This document shows, one piece after another, positions 33,569 to 42,212 of a DNA stretch of 42,212 bases (position 1 is the stretch's first letter; each line of letters begins with the position of its first letter). This stretch comes from Mariniblastus sp. (GTDB lineage: Bacteria; Planctomycetota; Planctomycetia; Pirellulales; Pirellulaceae), in NCBI GenBank assembly GCA_029247405.1, contig JAQWLH010000204.1:1-42212 (forward strand), given 5' to 3'. The notes under the pieces were generated by a model. The model did not search any database. It had not been told where the DNA came from and saw only the letters and a list, made by a program, of their open reading frames with translations. A program made the translations under genes and the position numbers.

Positions 33569-35560
33569 TTAAATGGTATCGTGCTCGATCTGGCATTCGG
33601 GCAAGGAACCTAAAAACAGCCGACCGTACATTTTAGTTTTTATTCGAGGGTCAAGCACGACCACAATTCCTGTGTCTGATTTGCTTCGAATGAGTCGACC
33701 AAAGCCCTGCTTAAATTTAATGATTGCTTCGGGGAGCTGATAATCATTGAATGGGTTGCCGCCTGCTTTTCTAATCGCTTCGAGTCTGGCCTCTAAAAGT
33801 GGTTGATCGGGAACACTGAAAGGGAGTTTGGTGATGATCACATTTTGAAGTGCATCTCCCTGCACATCGACGCCCTGCCAAAAACTGGATGTCCCAAACA
33901 AGACTCCCCGAGGGTTGGCTTTAAAGCGATCTAGTAGTTGGGTGCGGGAAATACCACTGCTTTGATCGTAGAGCCCGTAGTTTTTTTCACTCAGCCAGGG
34001 CGTGAGGTCGCGCACGGCGCGTTTGAGAAAATCATAGCTGGTGAACAGGACAAACGCATGGCCGTCTGTTCTCGAGACAAATTGTTTGATGGCTTGAATG
34101 CATTGTCTCTCGTGAGTGTCGCGGTCGTCGGTTGGACTGGTCATGTTGGTGACCAAAACTAACCTTGCTTGCTCGGTGTAATTAAAAGGACTGCCGAGCT
34201 TTACGGAATCGGATTGAGTTAATCCTACTCGGTTGCGGAAAAACTCAAATGATTGATCGCCGATCGCTAACGTAGCGCTGGTCAAAACGCAGCAATCAGT
34301 TTTGTTGAACAGATTGTCACGCAACGCTGGGCCAATGTCGATCGGCGCCGCCATCAGTTTGACATTTTGTTTTCCATAGCGATTCATGCTTGATTCGATC
34401 CAATACACCCCGCCTTCCATTTCCTGTAATCGCCACGCCTCCAAGTGAGTTGAAAGGGCGGTGAGTCGATCCGCTGATGAAACAAAGTCCTGCTTCTCGG
34501 TTGCGTCCTTCATGTTCTCGCCAAACTGACGAACCAGTTGGCTTAATTTGTCGAGGGCAGGGGAGAGGTGGTTGGCAACGATTCCGGACTGTCGAACACG
34601 AGTCGTGGTGGTGCGAGCTTTGGAGGTATTGGTCTTCGCAACCCATTCCAGAATGTCACTGAACAAATCCTCCGCCATGATTCGGCAGCGGGTGACGGCT
34701 TGTTGTCCGGCCCCGAGGTTATGATGGACCAACAAGCCTTTGTTGGTGTTGTCGTTATAAAGCTTGCCAAGGGTGTATTCGACTTGGCCGAGTGTGATTC
34801 CCATTCCCATGTGGTCACTGGCAACGTCTTGGATCGTATGGGCTTCGTCAAGAATCACCGTGTCGTAGTCGGGCAAAATGTTGATTCCCAAACGACGCAG
34901 TGAGAGATCGCTAAAAAACAGGGCATGATTGACGACCAGGATGTCAGCATTCTGAAGTCGTTTTCGTGCTTTGAAATAGTGACAATTGTCATAGCTTGGG
35001 CATTTTCGACCAAGACAATTACCACTGTCGCTTTTTACTTCGTCCCAAACGTTTGGTAAAACTCGAATGTCGAGGTCAGCACGAGAGCCGTCGCTCGTTT
35101 CGCCAGACCAAACTCGTAGTTTTTGCAGTTGATTGACTTGCTCATCAGTCGAAAAAATGCTGTCGGCCCGTTGCAGCGCTTTTTTCATTCGTCGCAAACT
35201 GATGTAATTTCCGCGGCCTTTGGCAAGCACGGCCGAAAACTCCAACGGGATGACGCTATTGAGTAGCGGAATGTCTTTTTGGATCAACTGCTCCTGTAAG
35301 CTGATCGTGTGTGTCGATACGATGATTCGCCGCTTGCCGCCTTCTTTGCTTTCCTGGTTTTCCTGAAGCGAAAGGATCGCAGGGACCAAATAACCAAAGG
35401 TTTTTCCAACGCCCGTTCCCGCTTCGACAATCAAATGTTTCTTGCTGCCAATTGCAGACGAAACGGCATCCGCCATCTCAAGTTGCTGCTTACGTTCTTC
35501 GTAATTCTCAAGCCGTTTGGCGATCAATCCGCCCTGTCCTAGTATTTCTTGAGAATTCAC
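33569..35560 (-). CDS. DinG/Rad3-type superfamily 2 DNA helicase
   Basis: 663 residues. Walker A is EAGTGVGKT (46-54), DEAH at about 238-241 in VILDEAHTI, then [21 protein letters not shown] and QGFGRLIRS (motif VI). The iron-sulfur domain shows three cysteines, Cys182, Cys187 and Cys193 ([12 protein letters not shown]). The first cysteine expected in the family, after KGRxNY, is Ser121 (NYIS). It probably unwinds damaged or R-loop DNA 5' to 3'. It starts with ATG at 35560. The methyltransferase follows 54 bases downstream. Confidence 0.93.
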   Translation of the reverse strand: MNSQEILGQGGLIAKRLENYEERKQQLEMADAVSSAIGSKKHLIVEAGTGVGKTFGYLVPAILSLQENQESKEGGKRRIIVSTHTISLQEQLIQKDIPLLNSVIPLEFSAVLAKGRGNYISLRRMKKALQRADSIFSTDEQVNQLQKLRVWSGETSDGSRADLDIRVLPNVWDEVKSDSGNCLGRKCPSYDNCHYFKARKRLQNADILVVNHALFFSDLSLRRLGINILPDYDTVILDEAHTIQDVASDHMGMGITLGQVEYTLGKLYNDNTNKGLLVHHNLGAGQQAVTRCRIMAEDLFSDILEWVAKTNTSKARTTTTRVRQSGIVANHLSPALDKLSQLVRQFGENMKDATEKQDFVSSADRLTALSTHLEAWRLQEMEGGVYWIESSMNRYGKQNVKLMAAPIDIGPALRDNLFNKTDCCVLTSATLAIGDQSFEFFRNRVGLTQSDSVKLGSPFNYTEQARLVLVTNMTSPTDDRDTHERQCIQAIKQFVSRTDGHAFVLFTSYDFLKRAVRDLTPWLSEKNYGLYDQSSGISRTQLLDRFKANPRGVLFGTSSFWQGVDVQGDALQNVIITKLPFSVPDQPLLEARLEAIRKAGGNPFNDYQLPEAIIKFKQGFGRLIRSKSDTGIVVVLDPRIKTKMYGRLFLGSLPECQIEHDTI

Positions 35561-35905
35561 AATTTTGCTTTGTTGACGTTTAAGCTTAAGAGGAGTTCAG
35601 CGTCTCTCGACTCGCGTTGGCCATGAGATTCAATTCCGAACAAACTGGTTGCTCCAGTTTAAGACGTTAGCGCCAATTCCAACAGGAGTGCCACTTCATT
35701 CAAACAAGCCAATTCGTGATGATACTGCGTCAAACGATCATTGCGAATCGCGCAATCGGTCTAACTATTTTTTGCCGTTACTCGTCACAGCAAGTTTTCC
35801 GCCTGCTGGATCTGGCAAAATGAAAAAGTGAGGACTTATGAGAAAACTCGCTCACGTGATCCCATTTGAAATCGTGACGGTGTTCGCGACGGGCAATGGG
35901 GCGGT
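35561..35905. other. Intergenic region of 345 bases
   Basis: It lies between the stop of the SPFH gene and the start of the helicase, both on the minus strand, so it should hold the helicase promoter. The only pattern I see is a 10-base palindrome TTAAGCTTAA at 35580-35589, just before the helicase start. No gene or clear promoter was found. Confidence 0.3.
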
Positions 35906-36715
35906 TTAAGCCGAGTTGCTGGCGTTAATTACCGGTTGCGTTTCTGATTCGCTGCACAGAACGACCATTAGATTGCCGACCATTGCCGCTTTTTGATTGT
36001 TGTCCATGGTGATGATTTGGCCATCTTCGAGATGCGCAAGTGCCATCTCAACCATTGAAACAGCGCCCTCTACAATTTTAGATCGAGCGTCGATAATCGC
36101 TTCAGCTTGCTGACGTCGCAGCATCGCTCCCGCAATTTCAGGTGCGTAGGCGAGGTGGCTTAGTCGGACTTCGACGACTTCGATACCTGCCATTGATAGT
36201 CGTTCGGTCAGTTCCTGTTGAAGTTCGGCATTAATTTCTTCCGAGTCACCTCGGAGAGAAGTTTGTCCCTCGGCAGCCGAATCGTAAGGATGTTTGGCGG
36301 CAGTGGTTCGCAAGGCGGATTCAGTTTGTACTTCGACGTAGGACTCATAGTCTTCAACATCAAAGGCGGCCTGGGCAGTGTTGGAAACACGCCAAACCAC
36401 GACCGAGCCGATTTCGATCGGATTGCCACGAAAGTCATTGACTTTCAGTTTTTCGCTGTTGAAGTTGTTTACCCGAAGTGAAACACTTTTCCGAACCGAC
36501 ATTGGGTTGACCCAATAAAGCCCTGGTTCGCGAATGGTTCCAACGTACTTGCCAAACAAAAGAACGATCTTGCTCTTGTTTGGATTGACCAGAGTTATTC
36601 CACAAAGAATTGGGATTCCAATTAAAAGCGGTAGCGTCAAAAGGCCGATCGTCAGCATTTTGATTCCAGACGCCGGATGAAGTTCGATTTCTTTGGTTGC
36701 TTGAATGGTTGCCAA
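35906..36715 (-). CDS. SPFH/Band 7 domain membrane protein
   Basis: 269 residues. The start is a TTG at 36715, supported by AGGG 9-12 bases upstream; the next ATG would remove the conserved ATKEIELHPASG start. One or two membrane helices (about 18-43) are followed by an SPFH domain (about 45-220): VLLFGKYVGTIREPGLYWVNP, RGNPIEIGSVVVWRV, SALRTTAAKHPYD, GIEVVEVRLSHLAYAPEI, RRQQAEAIIDARSKIVEGA. It probably forms oligomeric membrane microdomains like stomatin and may steer a protease. It stands alone between the PQQ gene and the helicase. Confidence 0.9.
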   Translation of the reverse strand: MATIQATKEIELHPASGIKMLTIGLLTLPLLIGIPILCGITLVNPNKSKIVLLFGKYVGTIREPGLYWVNPMSVRKSVSLRVNNFNSEKLKVNDFRGNPIEIGSVVVWRVSNTAQAAFDVEDYESYVEVQTESALRTTAAKHPYDSAAEGQTSLRGDSEEINAELQQELTERLSMAGIEVVEVRLSHLAYAPEIAGAMLRRQQAEAIIDARSKIVEGAVSMVEMALAHLEDGQIITMDNNQKAAMVGNLMVVLCSESETQPVINASNSA

Positions 36716-36871
36716 GGTGTTTCCCTGAATAGGCTAAGGACATTAACACCTTTTATTCGTCAGCAGGAATGCGTTATTGGTTGCAAAAGCAATTTAATTT
36801 CAATGTTCCGTAGTTTCGAGCGTCAAAAGTGAGGACGTCGATTGACCGCCGTGGCCAGCGCGACATCCACA

Positions 36872-38158
36872 TTATTCTGATTCCCCGATGCAATAGAGAA
36901 ATTTGTCTGATCGAATCAGCAACTGATGGTGGCTGACGGCGGGGCTCGCATTGAATAACGTTTTGTCGGATTCAATTTTGTTGAGTGCAATCGCTTTGAA
37001 GTCGGGTTTGGCCGGCAGAACCCAAACGCCGTTGTCACGGGTAGGTAAATACAGATGGTCACCCGCCCGAATGATTGAAGCGTAAACGCGCGCCTTGGTT
37101 GGCATGCGCTCTCGATAGATTGTTTCACCATTGCTGGCGTTGATGCAATTTGCAATCCCCTTGTCGCTGGCCCAGTAGAGATGCCCTTGGTGTAAAACCG
37201 GTGAAGTTACATTGGCACCGATATTGATGATCCACAGTCGATGGGTGTCGGTCACATCCCCTTGGCCACCAAGTTGGATTGCCATCGCTTTATTTCCTCT
37301 TCCACCAAGGCAGTAAATGATGCCATTTTTGGCAACGGGAACTGGCACCACATAATCTTCGATGCCATCGCAAGTCCAGAGTTCTTTGCCAGTTTTGGGG
37401 TCGAGTCCCAGAACTTTGAATTTTTGGTTGATGATCAGCTCGGTCACGCCATTTTTATTTGCGGCCAAGCAAGGTGAGGACCAACTTCTATCGATGTCTT
37501 CTTTTTTCCAAACGACCTTTCCAGTCTTCTTATCTAACGCAAACAAAGTTTTGCATTCGATGCTCGCATTGATGTACACCAGGTCTTGATGGACGACGGG
37601 TGAAGAGGCCGAACCGAAACCTGTCGTTGAGGTGCCCAGTTCATCATTGTGCCAAAGTTGTTTGCCATTCAAATCAAAGGCCACCGCACCAGACACTCCA
37701 AAAAAAGCGTAAATTGCTTTGCCGTCTGAAGTGGGTGTTCCCGAAGCGTATCCATGGTCAGGGAGGCGACGGGCAAACTCTTGCTCGTTGGCACTGGCTT
37801 CGATGGATTTATTCCAGATCATTTTGCCAGAGGTGCGTTCAAAACAGAGTGTGTTCAATCGCAATTCAGTTTTTTCACCGGGATCATCATCATGCATTCC
37901 ATACCCGGTGTAAGAGGTGAGAAAGATCTTGTCACCGATGACGATTGGGCTGGACGACCCGCGGCCGGGGATTTTGGTTTTCCAAATCAGATTTTTCGTG
38001 TCTGACCATTGGGTCGGTGTTGAATCAGCTGAGCTTGCATTGCCTGAAGGCCCCCGAAATTGTGGCCAATCCTCGCCGCGTGTTGTGTTTGTCACAAGAC
38101 AACTAGTTGTCAGTGCGACACAAGCAAGCAGTACGATAGTAAAACCGAAACGGGACAT
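36872..38158 (-). CDS. Secreted PQQ-like beta-propeller protein
   Basis: 428 residues from the ATG at 38158 (AAGGAA 8-13 bases upstream). The frame extends upstream to 38275, but that would bury the signal peptide (FTIVLLACVALTTSC, about 4-19). The mature part begins with the planctomycete hallmark DWPQFRGP, then propeller repeats such as GSSSPIVIGDKIFLTSY, ALDKKTGKVVWKKED, GLDPKTGKELWTCDG and TSPVLHQGHLYWASD. No PQQ cofactor site can be confirmed. It probably acts as a binding scaffold outside the cytoplasm. It lies downstream of cobA on the same strand with a 221-base gap, and appears to have its own promoter. Confidence 0.9.
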   Translation of the reverse strand: MSRFGFTIVLLACVALTTSCLVTNTTRGEDWPQFRGPSGNASSADSTPTQWSDTKNLIWKTKIPGRGSSSPIVIGDKIFLTSYTGYGMHDDDPGEKTELRLNTLCFERTSGKMIWNKSIEASANEQEFARRLPDHGYASGTPTSDGKAIYAFFGVSGAVAFDLNGKQLWHNDELGTSTTGFGSASSPVVHQDLVYINASIECKTLFALDKKTGKVVWKKEDIDRSWSSPCLAANKNGVTELIINQKFKVLGLDPKTGKELWTCDGIEDYVVPVPVAKNGIIYCLGGRGNKAMAIQLGGQGDVTDTHRLWIINIGANVTSPVLHQGHLYWASDKGIANCINASNGETIYRERMPTKARVYASIIRAGDHLYLPTRDNGVWVLPAKPDFKAIALNKIESDKTLFNASPAVSHHQLLIRSDKFLYCIGESE

Positions 38159-38379
38159 ACAGAGTTCCTTGGAGTGACGGGGATGGTAGGCCAGATGTTC
38201 TTTGAAGTGAAGAAGCGGTACGACAGGGATTGAGTGCCCCGGGAGAGGTTGATCACCAATGCGGAAATAATCCAAAAAGTTTGAATGATCTGAAATTCAA
38301 CCGTCTCGGGGCAGCCTCATCATGGTCTAGAAAAGGATGATTCGAGCGGTCCTATTATTGCTTGAAATCGGACGGAATT

Positions 38380-39174
38380 CTATTCTCCGAATTCGAGCGC
38401 AAAATAGTGCTCGTTGGCTTCGACAGGCCATTCGACCAAGTCGGGATTGACGTTTGTCGCAACCTCGCCAATGACTGTCACCATGGGATTGGCAAATCCA
38501 AGTTGGTCAATTTGATCGGCGATTTCGTAGAGACTTGAGTAAGTCACTCGCTGATCAGCAAACGTCGCGCGTTCGATGCAGGCGACGGGTGTTTGGGGGT
38601 CTCGACCCGCCTCGATTAAACCATGGGTAATCGAGCGTAGGTTTTTTCGAGCCATCAACAGCACGACGGTGTCTATCTGGGCCATCGCAGCAAAATCAAG
38701 TTCATGTTTTTTCAGGTGAGGAGCTGTTTGGCCGGTGACGACAAGAAAAGAACGGGCAATTCCCCGCGAGGTGACCGGGATTCCGGCTGCGCTTGGACCC
38801 GCAATCGCACTACTGATTCCGGGGACCACATGGCAGGGGATGTTGGCGGCAAGACAGGTTTCCATTTCTTCGGTGCCGCGCCCAAACACAAAAGGGTCCC
38901 CCCCCTTGAGCCGAACGACAATGTCACCTCTGCGGGCATGAATCACGAGTAATTCATTGATTTCATCCTGAGATATGCGATGGTGATCTGGGTATTTTCC
39001 CACGTCTATGATCAAGGTGGTGTTGCGGCAATATTCGAGAACCTCCGTTGGAATCAGACGGTCATGAATCACGACGTCAGCCTGCTGAAGTAATTTCATT
39101 CCACGCACCGTTATTAATTCTGGATCTCCGGGGCCGGCACCAACGAGATAGACTGAACCGCGTCGACAAATCAT
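38380..39174 (-). CDS. cobA: Uroporphyrinogen-III C-methyltransferase (SUMT)
   Basis: 264 residues. Methylates uroporphyrinogen III twice to give precorrin-2, the first dedicated step to siroheme. Motifs: VYLVGAGPGDPELITVRG near the N-terminus, VVIHDRL, VRLKGGDPFVFGRGTEE and PGISSAIAGPSAAGIPVTSRG. Its start overlaps the chelatase stop by 4 bases, so translation is coupled. It is the last gene of the sulfite reductase/siroheme operon. No dehydrogenase domain (as in CysG) is fused to it. Confidence 0.95.
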   Translation of the reverse strand: MICRRGSVYLVGAGPGDPELITVRGMKLLQQADVVIHDRLIPTEVLEYCRNTTLIIDVGKYPDHHRISQDEINELLVIHARRGDIVVRLKGGDPFVFGRGTEEMETCLAANIPCHVVPGISSAIAGPSAAGIPVTSRGIARSFLVVTGQTAPHLKKHELDFAAMAQIDTVVLLMARKNLRSITHGLIEAGRDPQTPVACIERATFADQRVTYSSLYEIADQIDQLGFANPMVTVIGEVATNVNPDLVEWPVEANEHYFALEFGE

Positions 39175-40046
39175 TGGTTTCCTCCGCTCTCAGAACTGGT
39201 TTTTGAGATGCTTTGAGCCAAATTACTTGTAGCCAAAACTGGTAAAACCAAGGGGCTTCCATCAGCGAGTTGTTCGTTTGCGGTTTCAAGGCAAAGCTCT
39301 TCCATGCCCGGGTACAGGGCAAGCGGAAAGTCGTAAACGAAAAACTGGTCGGCTTTTTGGCAAGCGTAAGGGAATGTAAATCCGGGCTGAACCGGAAGCC
39401 CAAACGCTTCTGGCACGTCGACCGTTGTGTGTGGGCCGCGACTCACGAGGAATGGCATGATCAACACATTTTGTGATTGTATTTTGTTTGCAATGGATTC
39501 AATGGAAGGGTCTTGGTCGAGAAAGCCGGTTTCGATCTTCAAGCCCGGCTTCATCGTCTCCTCCAAAGCCTTGGCCAGTTTGAAAGTGGCTGCTCCGCTG
39601 TTAGGGTTTCGTCGTGTGCCGTGACCGATCAGTGCGATTGTGGTTTCGTCAGGGTTCAATTGAAATTGGTCAAGTAAAATGTCAATGCGACGATTGATTC
39701 GTTGTTGAATCGACGGATGCACTCCAATGACAGGAGTCATCATGATGCGGAAGTCATCTGCATTCGCATTGGCGGCGAACTTTTCGGGAAGCTTTTTGAG
39801 GTAGTAGACTTCACTGGTCATGACAGGAACGATGACAGCATCTCCGGGGAGAATGTTTTGTTGCTCAAGCTCTTCGAAGACGCTGGTCATTTCTGGCTGA
39901 CCGTTGAGGAATGCTGGCGTTACGCAATCGAATCGGCCGCGTCTCGAAATGCGGTCGGCCAAATCAAACAAAGGCTGATTGGCATCGTCAGTCGCCATTG
40001 ACCCGTGGGCCGCGAGAATCAATACCTTGGTTCTGGTGTCAGTCAT
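39171..40046 (-). CDS. sirB: Sirohydrochlorin chelatase (CbiX/SirB family)
   Basis: 291 residues made of two similar halves, as in the long CbiX form. The first half has LAAHGSM (His at about 14) and FLNGQPEMTSVFEEL, the second IGHGTRRNPNSGA and TGFLDQDPSIESI with VLIMPFLVSRGPHT. It inserts Fe2+ into sirohydrochlorin to make siroheme, the cofactor of the sulfite reductase encoded directly upstream. The start follows the sulfite reductase stop with no gap and the stop overlaps cobA by 4 bases, so all three genes are one operon. A cobalt chelatase role is possible but less likely here. Confidence 0.9.
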   Translation of the reverse strand: MTDTRTKVLILAAHGSMATDDANQPLFDLADRISRRGRFDCVTPAFLNGQPEMTSVFEELEQQNILPGDAVIVPVMTSEVYYLKKLPEKFAANANADDFRIMMTPVIGVHPSIQQRINRRIDILLDQFQLNPDETTIALIGHGTRRNPNSGAATFKLAKALEETMKPGLKIETGFLDQDPSIESIANKIQSQNVLIMPFLVSRGPHTTVDVPEAFGLPVQPGFTFPYACQKADQFFVYDFPLALYPGMEELCLETANEQLADGSPLVLPVLATSNLAQSISKTSSESGGNQ

Positions 40047-41804
40047 TCAAACACCAATTTGTACGAGTTTGGGTTGAATCGAGTCGATGGTAGGCACCTC
40101 TTTGCCCGTCACGCGGCGGCGCGCGTCAGTTCTCTCCAGAACGCGTTGATAATAATCACCGAGACCCTCACCCTGGTTTCGGTTTTCTCGATACGTCATC
40201 AGTAGTGGTTCGAGTGTGGCGATGGCTTCTTCAATTTTCACGTCACCCGCGTAGAGATCAGCCATGCGATCTCCGGCCAATCGTCCACCCACAAAAATAT
40301 GGTAGATCCCAGGACGTCGTCCGACAAAAGCGATGTCGGCGGTGTAGGGTCTCGCACAGCCGTTGGGGCATCCCGTCATGCGGATTGTTAACTTTGTATC
40401 TTCTAATCCCAACTCTCGGAATTTGTCTTCGAGTTCGGTCATGAAGTCGGGTAAAAAACGTTCTGATTCAGCGACTGCCAAGCCACAGGTTGGCATGGCG
40501 GGGCAGGCCATCGAGTATCGCCGCGCATTGCTAATTTGGTCGATCAACGGGACATGATGCTCGGTAAGAATTGACTCAAGCGTGACAATTTGTTCCGCGG
40601 TCAAATCATTAAACAAGATGCTTTGCTGCGCCGTTAGCGTTATGGCACAGCGGAGAGTTTGAGCGATCTTAAGAAAAGCCGTTCGTTGTTTGATTGAATC
40701 GGTGTCCTTGATTCGGCCGTTTTCTACAAAAACGCCGTAAAAGAATTTCCCGTCTCCCTGTTCATGTTTCCCCAACCAATCTTCGTTCTTGGCTTGGGGG
40801 ATTTCTCGCCACTCGTGCACGTCGAAATCGCATCGTTGCTTGAATTCTGCCCGAAAGGCTTCCAAACCAATTTTGTCGATCACATATTTTAGGCGGGCTT
40901 GTTTGCGATCCGCACGATTGCCAAAGTCGCGATAAATTGCGGCGATTGTTCGAATCGCGGCAACCCCATTTTCGAGGGCGACAAACCCGATTTGGTCGGC
41001 GATTTGTGCGAATGTATTTGGGCGGCCATGGCTCAACCCTAATCCTCCACCCGCGACGATGTTCCATCCGATCAGTTCGCCCTCTTCGAGAACGCCGATC
41101 AGTCCGGAGTCGTACGAGTAGATGTCGATTTGATTGTCCCCCTGTAGCGTGACACCTGCTTTGTATTTTTTTGGAAGGTAGGTGTCACCATAAAAAGGCT
41201 CGCTTTCCTGTTTAGGTTCTTGCTGGGTAGTGACTTCCTTTTTGCCATCAATCCACAATTCGTAATAAGCTTTTGAAGCCGGCCGCATATCGATTGCAAT
41301 GTCACGTGCTGTTTGGCGAATCGTTTGGTGAACTTTATCTTTGATGGGTGCAGCGGTCGCCATCACGTTGCGGCAGATGTCACCGCAACCGCCGAGTGTG
41401 GTCATCATCGCCGCGTTGACCTGGCGGAGTGTTTCGCGAAGTTTGCCTTTGAGAATCCCGTGAAACTGAATGGCCTGACGCGTGGTGAGTCGAATGCTGC
41501 CGTTACCAAACTCATCGGCCATGCGGTCCACATTAATGTACTGGTCGTTGGTCAACTCACCTCCGGGAAGTGCAATCCGAATCATATAGCTGTAGGCCTT
41601 GCCTAAACCTTCCGCCCGGCGGGATTTCCGCAGATCTCGATCGTCTTGCTCGTAAGAACCGTGAAATTTGAGAAGGTGAAGATCGGCTGCAGAAAAGCTC
41701 TCAGCTTCAGGGTTGTTCAGCGTTTCATCAATCGTACCGCGAAGAAGATTGCTGTTCTGTTTTGCTATTTCGACTTTGGAGGGTTCGGTTTTTTCTTTGG
41801 CCAT
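40047..41804 (-). CDS. sir: Assimilatory sulfite reductase (ferredoxin-type, siroheme/4Fe-4S)
   Basis: 585 residues. Reduces sulfite to sulfide with siroheme and a [4Fe-4S] cluster. Cluster cysteines are in the pattern Cys434-x5-Cys440 ... Cys479-x3-Cys483 (ACPAMPTCGLAVAESER and MTGCPNGCARP). The siroheme-binding N-terminal part has RLTTRQAIQFHGI, TLGGCGDICRN, and GGGLGLSHGRP. The length and lack of a flavin partner fit the ferredoxin or NirA-like group, though a NADPH form cannot be excluded. It lies 55 bases after the cysH fragment and directly before the chelatase gene. Confidence 0.93.
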   Translation of the reverse strand: MAKEKTEPSKVEIAKQNSNLLRGTIDETLNNPEAESFSAADLHLLKFHGSYEQDDRDLRKSRRAEGLGKAYSYMIRIALPGGELTNDQYINVDRMADEFGNGSIRLTTRQAIQFHGILKGKLRETLRQVNAAMMTTLGGCGDICRNVMATAAPIKDKVHQTIRQTARDIAIDMRPASKAYYELWIDGKKEVTTQQEPKQESEPFYGDTYLPKKYKAGVTLQGDNQIDIYSYDSGLIGVLEEGELIGWNIVAGGGLGLSHGRPNTFAQIADQIGFVALENGVAAIRTIAAIYRDFGNRADRKQARLKYVIDKIGLEAFRAEFKQRCDFDVHEWREIPQAKNEDWLGKHEQGDGKFFYGVFVENGRIKDTDSIKQRTAFLKIAQTLRCAITLTAQQSILFNDLTAEQIVTLESILTEHHVPLIDQISNARRYSMACPAMPTCGLAVAESERFLPDFMTELEDKFRELGLEDTKLTIRMTGCPNGCARPYTADIAFVGRRPGIYHIFVGGRLAGDRMADLYAGDVKIEEAIATLEPLLMTYRENRNQGEGLGDYYQRVLERTDARRRVTGKEVPTIDSIQPKLVQIGV

Positions 41805-41859
41805 TGTGTTTCAGCAGATGTTCTTAAGTTTGGAATTCGTGGGTGACTGGTCGGAGAAG

Positions 41860-42120
41860 TCAAATTGAGTAATGAAGCCCGCATTCAGTTTTGTCTTTGC
41901 CAGCCCACCGCCCATCGCGGACTTCCGATTCGGGACTGGAGCCAGGAACTGGTTTGGTGCAGTGGAAACAACTGACGCTAGGGTAATTTTGTAAGTGAAG
42001 TTGATTGAACGGAACTTCATGTGTTTGGATGTAATTCCAGACATCGCTGCGGCTCAAGGTGGCCAGCGGACAGAACTTCATCAATTGGAAACGCCAGTTG
42101 CCCGCATGCAACTGTCGCAT
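41860..42120 (-). CDS. cysH: PAPS/APS reductase CysH, C-terminal fragment (5' part missing or shifted)
   Basis: The 86 codons from the ATG at 42120 encode the C-terminal part of phosphoadenylyl-sulfate reductase: LMKFCPLATLSRSDVWNYI, VPFNQLH, NYPSVSCFHCTKPV and the end DGRWAGKDKTECGLH with its catalytic Cys in ECGLH. These enzymes reduce PAPS or APS to sulfite for the sulfite reductase downstream, and the family is about 220-260 residues. Upstream the same frame meets a TGA at 42135-42133 and two more stops within 92 bases. Another frame is open but does not resemble CysH. So this is a truncated gene, a frameshift (an A5 tract lies at 42124-42120) or an assembly error. The window ends 92 bases upstream. 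Confidence 0.7.
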   Translation of the reverse strand: MRQLHAGNWRFQLMKFCPLATLSRSDVWNYIQTHEVPFNQLHLQNYPSVSCFHCTKPVPGSSPESEVRDGRWAGKDKTECGLHYSI

Positions 42121-42212
42121 TTTTCTGCCTTGTCATGTGAGGGACACAGCAGTCGTCACTTCTCAGACTAATTTGCGGAAGGTCTGAGTTCAATTTGCCG
42201 CGGGTTTCACCC

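Noticed and set aside
35649-35831. Plus-strand open frame of 60 codons before the helicase
   Set aside because: No ribosome-binding site, no motif and random-like composition.
38274-38300. Possible terminator after cobA (TTGAAT/ATTCAA and five T on the minus strand)
   Set aside because: The stem is A+T-rich and short; not strong enough to call.

Overview
The window is a stretch of bacterial chromosome of roughly half G+C that most likely comes from a member of the Planctomycetota (Pirellulales-like). The signs are PQQ-type beta-propeller proteins with a DWPQFRGP start, a TonB-like membrane anchor joined to terpenoid-cyclase repeats, an ECF sigma factor next to a zinc-finger/kinase-like gene, kinase-RDD fusion proteins and a bacterial suppressor-of-fused protein. 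No insertion sequence, prophage, CRISPR array, tRNA or rRNA was recognised.

Layout. 1-4123 (minus): a histidine operon hisG - hisCB fusion - hisH - hisF (hisF cut by the left edge). It is preceded by a near-consensus promoter, a 17-codon histidine-rich leader peptide and an intrinsic terminator, which together form a classical his attenuator. 4142-7358 (minus): a kinase-like protein that has lost the catalytic aspartate, its ECF sigma factor, and a suppressor-of-fused protein. 7546-11189 (plus): an ABC exporter pair whose permease carries a large non-membrane insertion. 11348-16862 (plus): a secreted 1104-residue Ycf48-like/PIG-L-like/CBM9-like protein and a TonB-like/terpenoid-cyclase-repeat protein. 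17081-20658: a HisA-related TIM barrel, a small membrane protein, a DksA/TraR zinc finger, a minus-strand membrane protein and an OmpH/Skp chaperone with a clear terminator. 20903-25485: a GlmU-like protein, MetF, a secreted TPR protein and a Nudix hydrolase. 25789-28533: a hemerythrin-like protein, small hypotheticals and an 839-base gene-poor stretch. 28867-32743 (plus): a large kinase-RDD-pseudokinase-RDD protein and a partner membrane protein. 32852-38158 (minus): methyltransferase, DinG-type helicase, SPFH protein and PQQ propeller protein. 38380-42120 (minus): a sulfate-assimilation/siroheme operon with a cysH C-terminal fragment, ferredoxin-type sulfite reductase, sirohydrochlorin chelatase and SUMT.

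How the genes work together. The his genes form one transcription unit whose read-through should depend on histidyl-tRNA supply. The sulfite reductase needs siroheme, and two of the three siroheme synthesis steps are encoded directly behind it. The sigma factor and kinase-like protein look like a sigma/anti-sigma pair.

The most notable observations are: the his attenuator with a probably leaderless leader peptide; the HisC-HisB fusion; the HRD-lacking kinase beside the ECF sigma factor; the duplicated kinase-RDD protein whose second kinase is dead; the cysH fragment; and CCAGGC/GCCTGG inverted repeats at three places, one of them a perfect 22-bp palindrome inside a coding sequence. Function assignments rest on motifs read by eye; no database search was possible.
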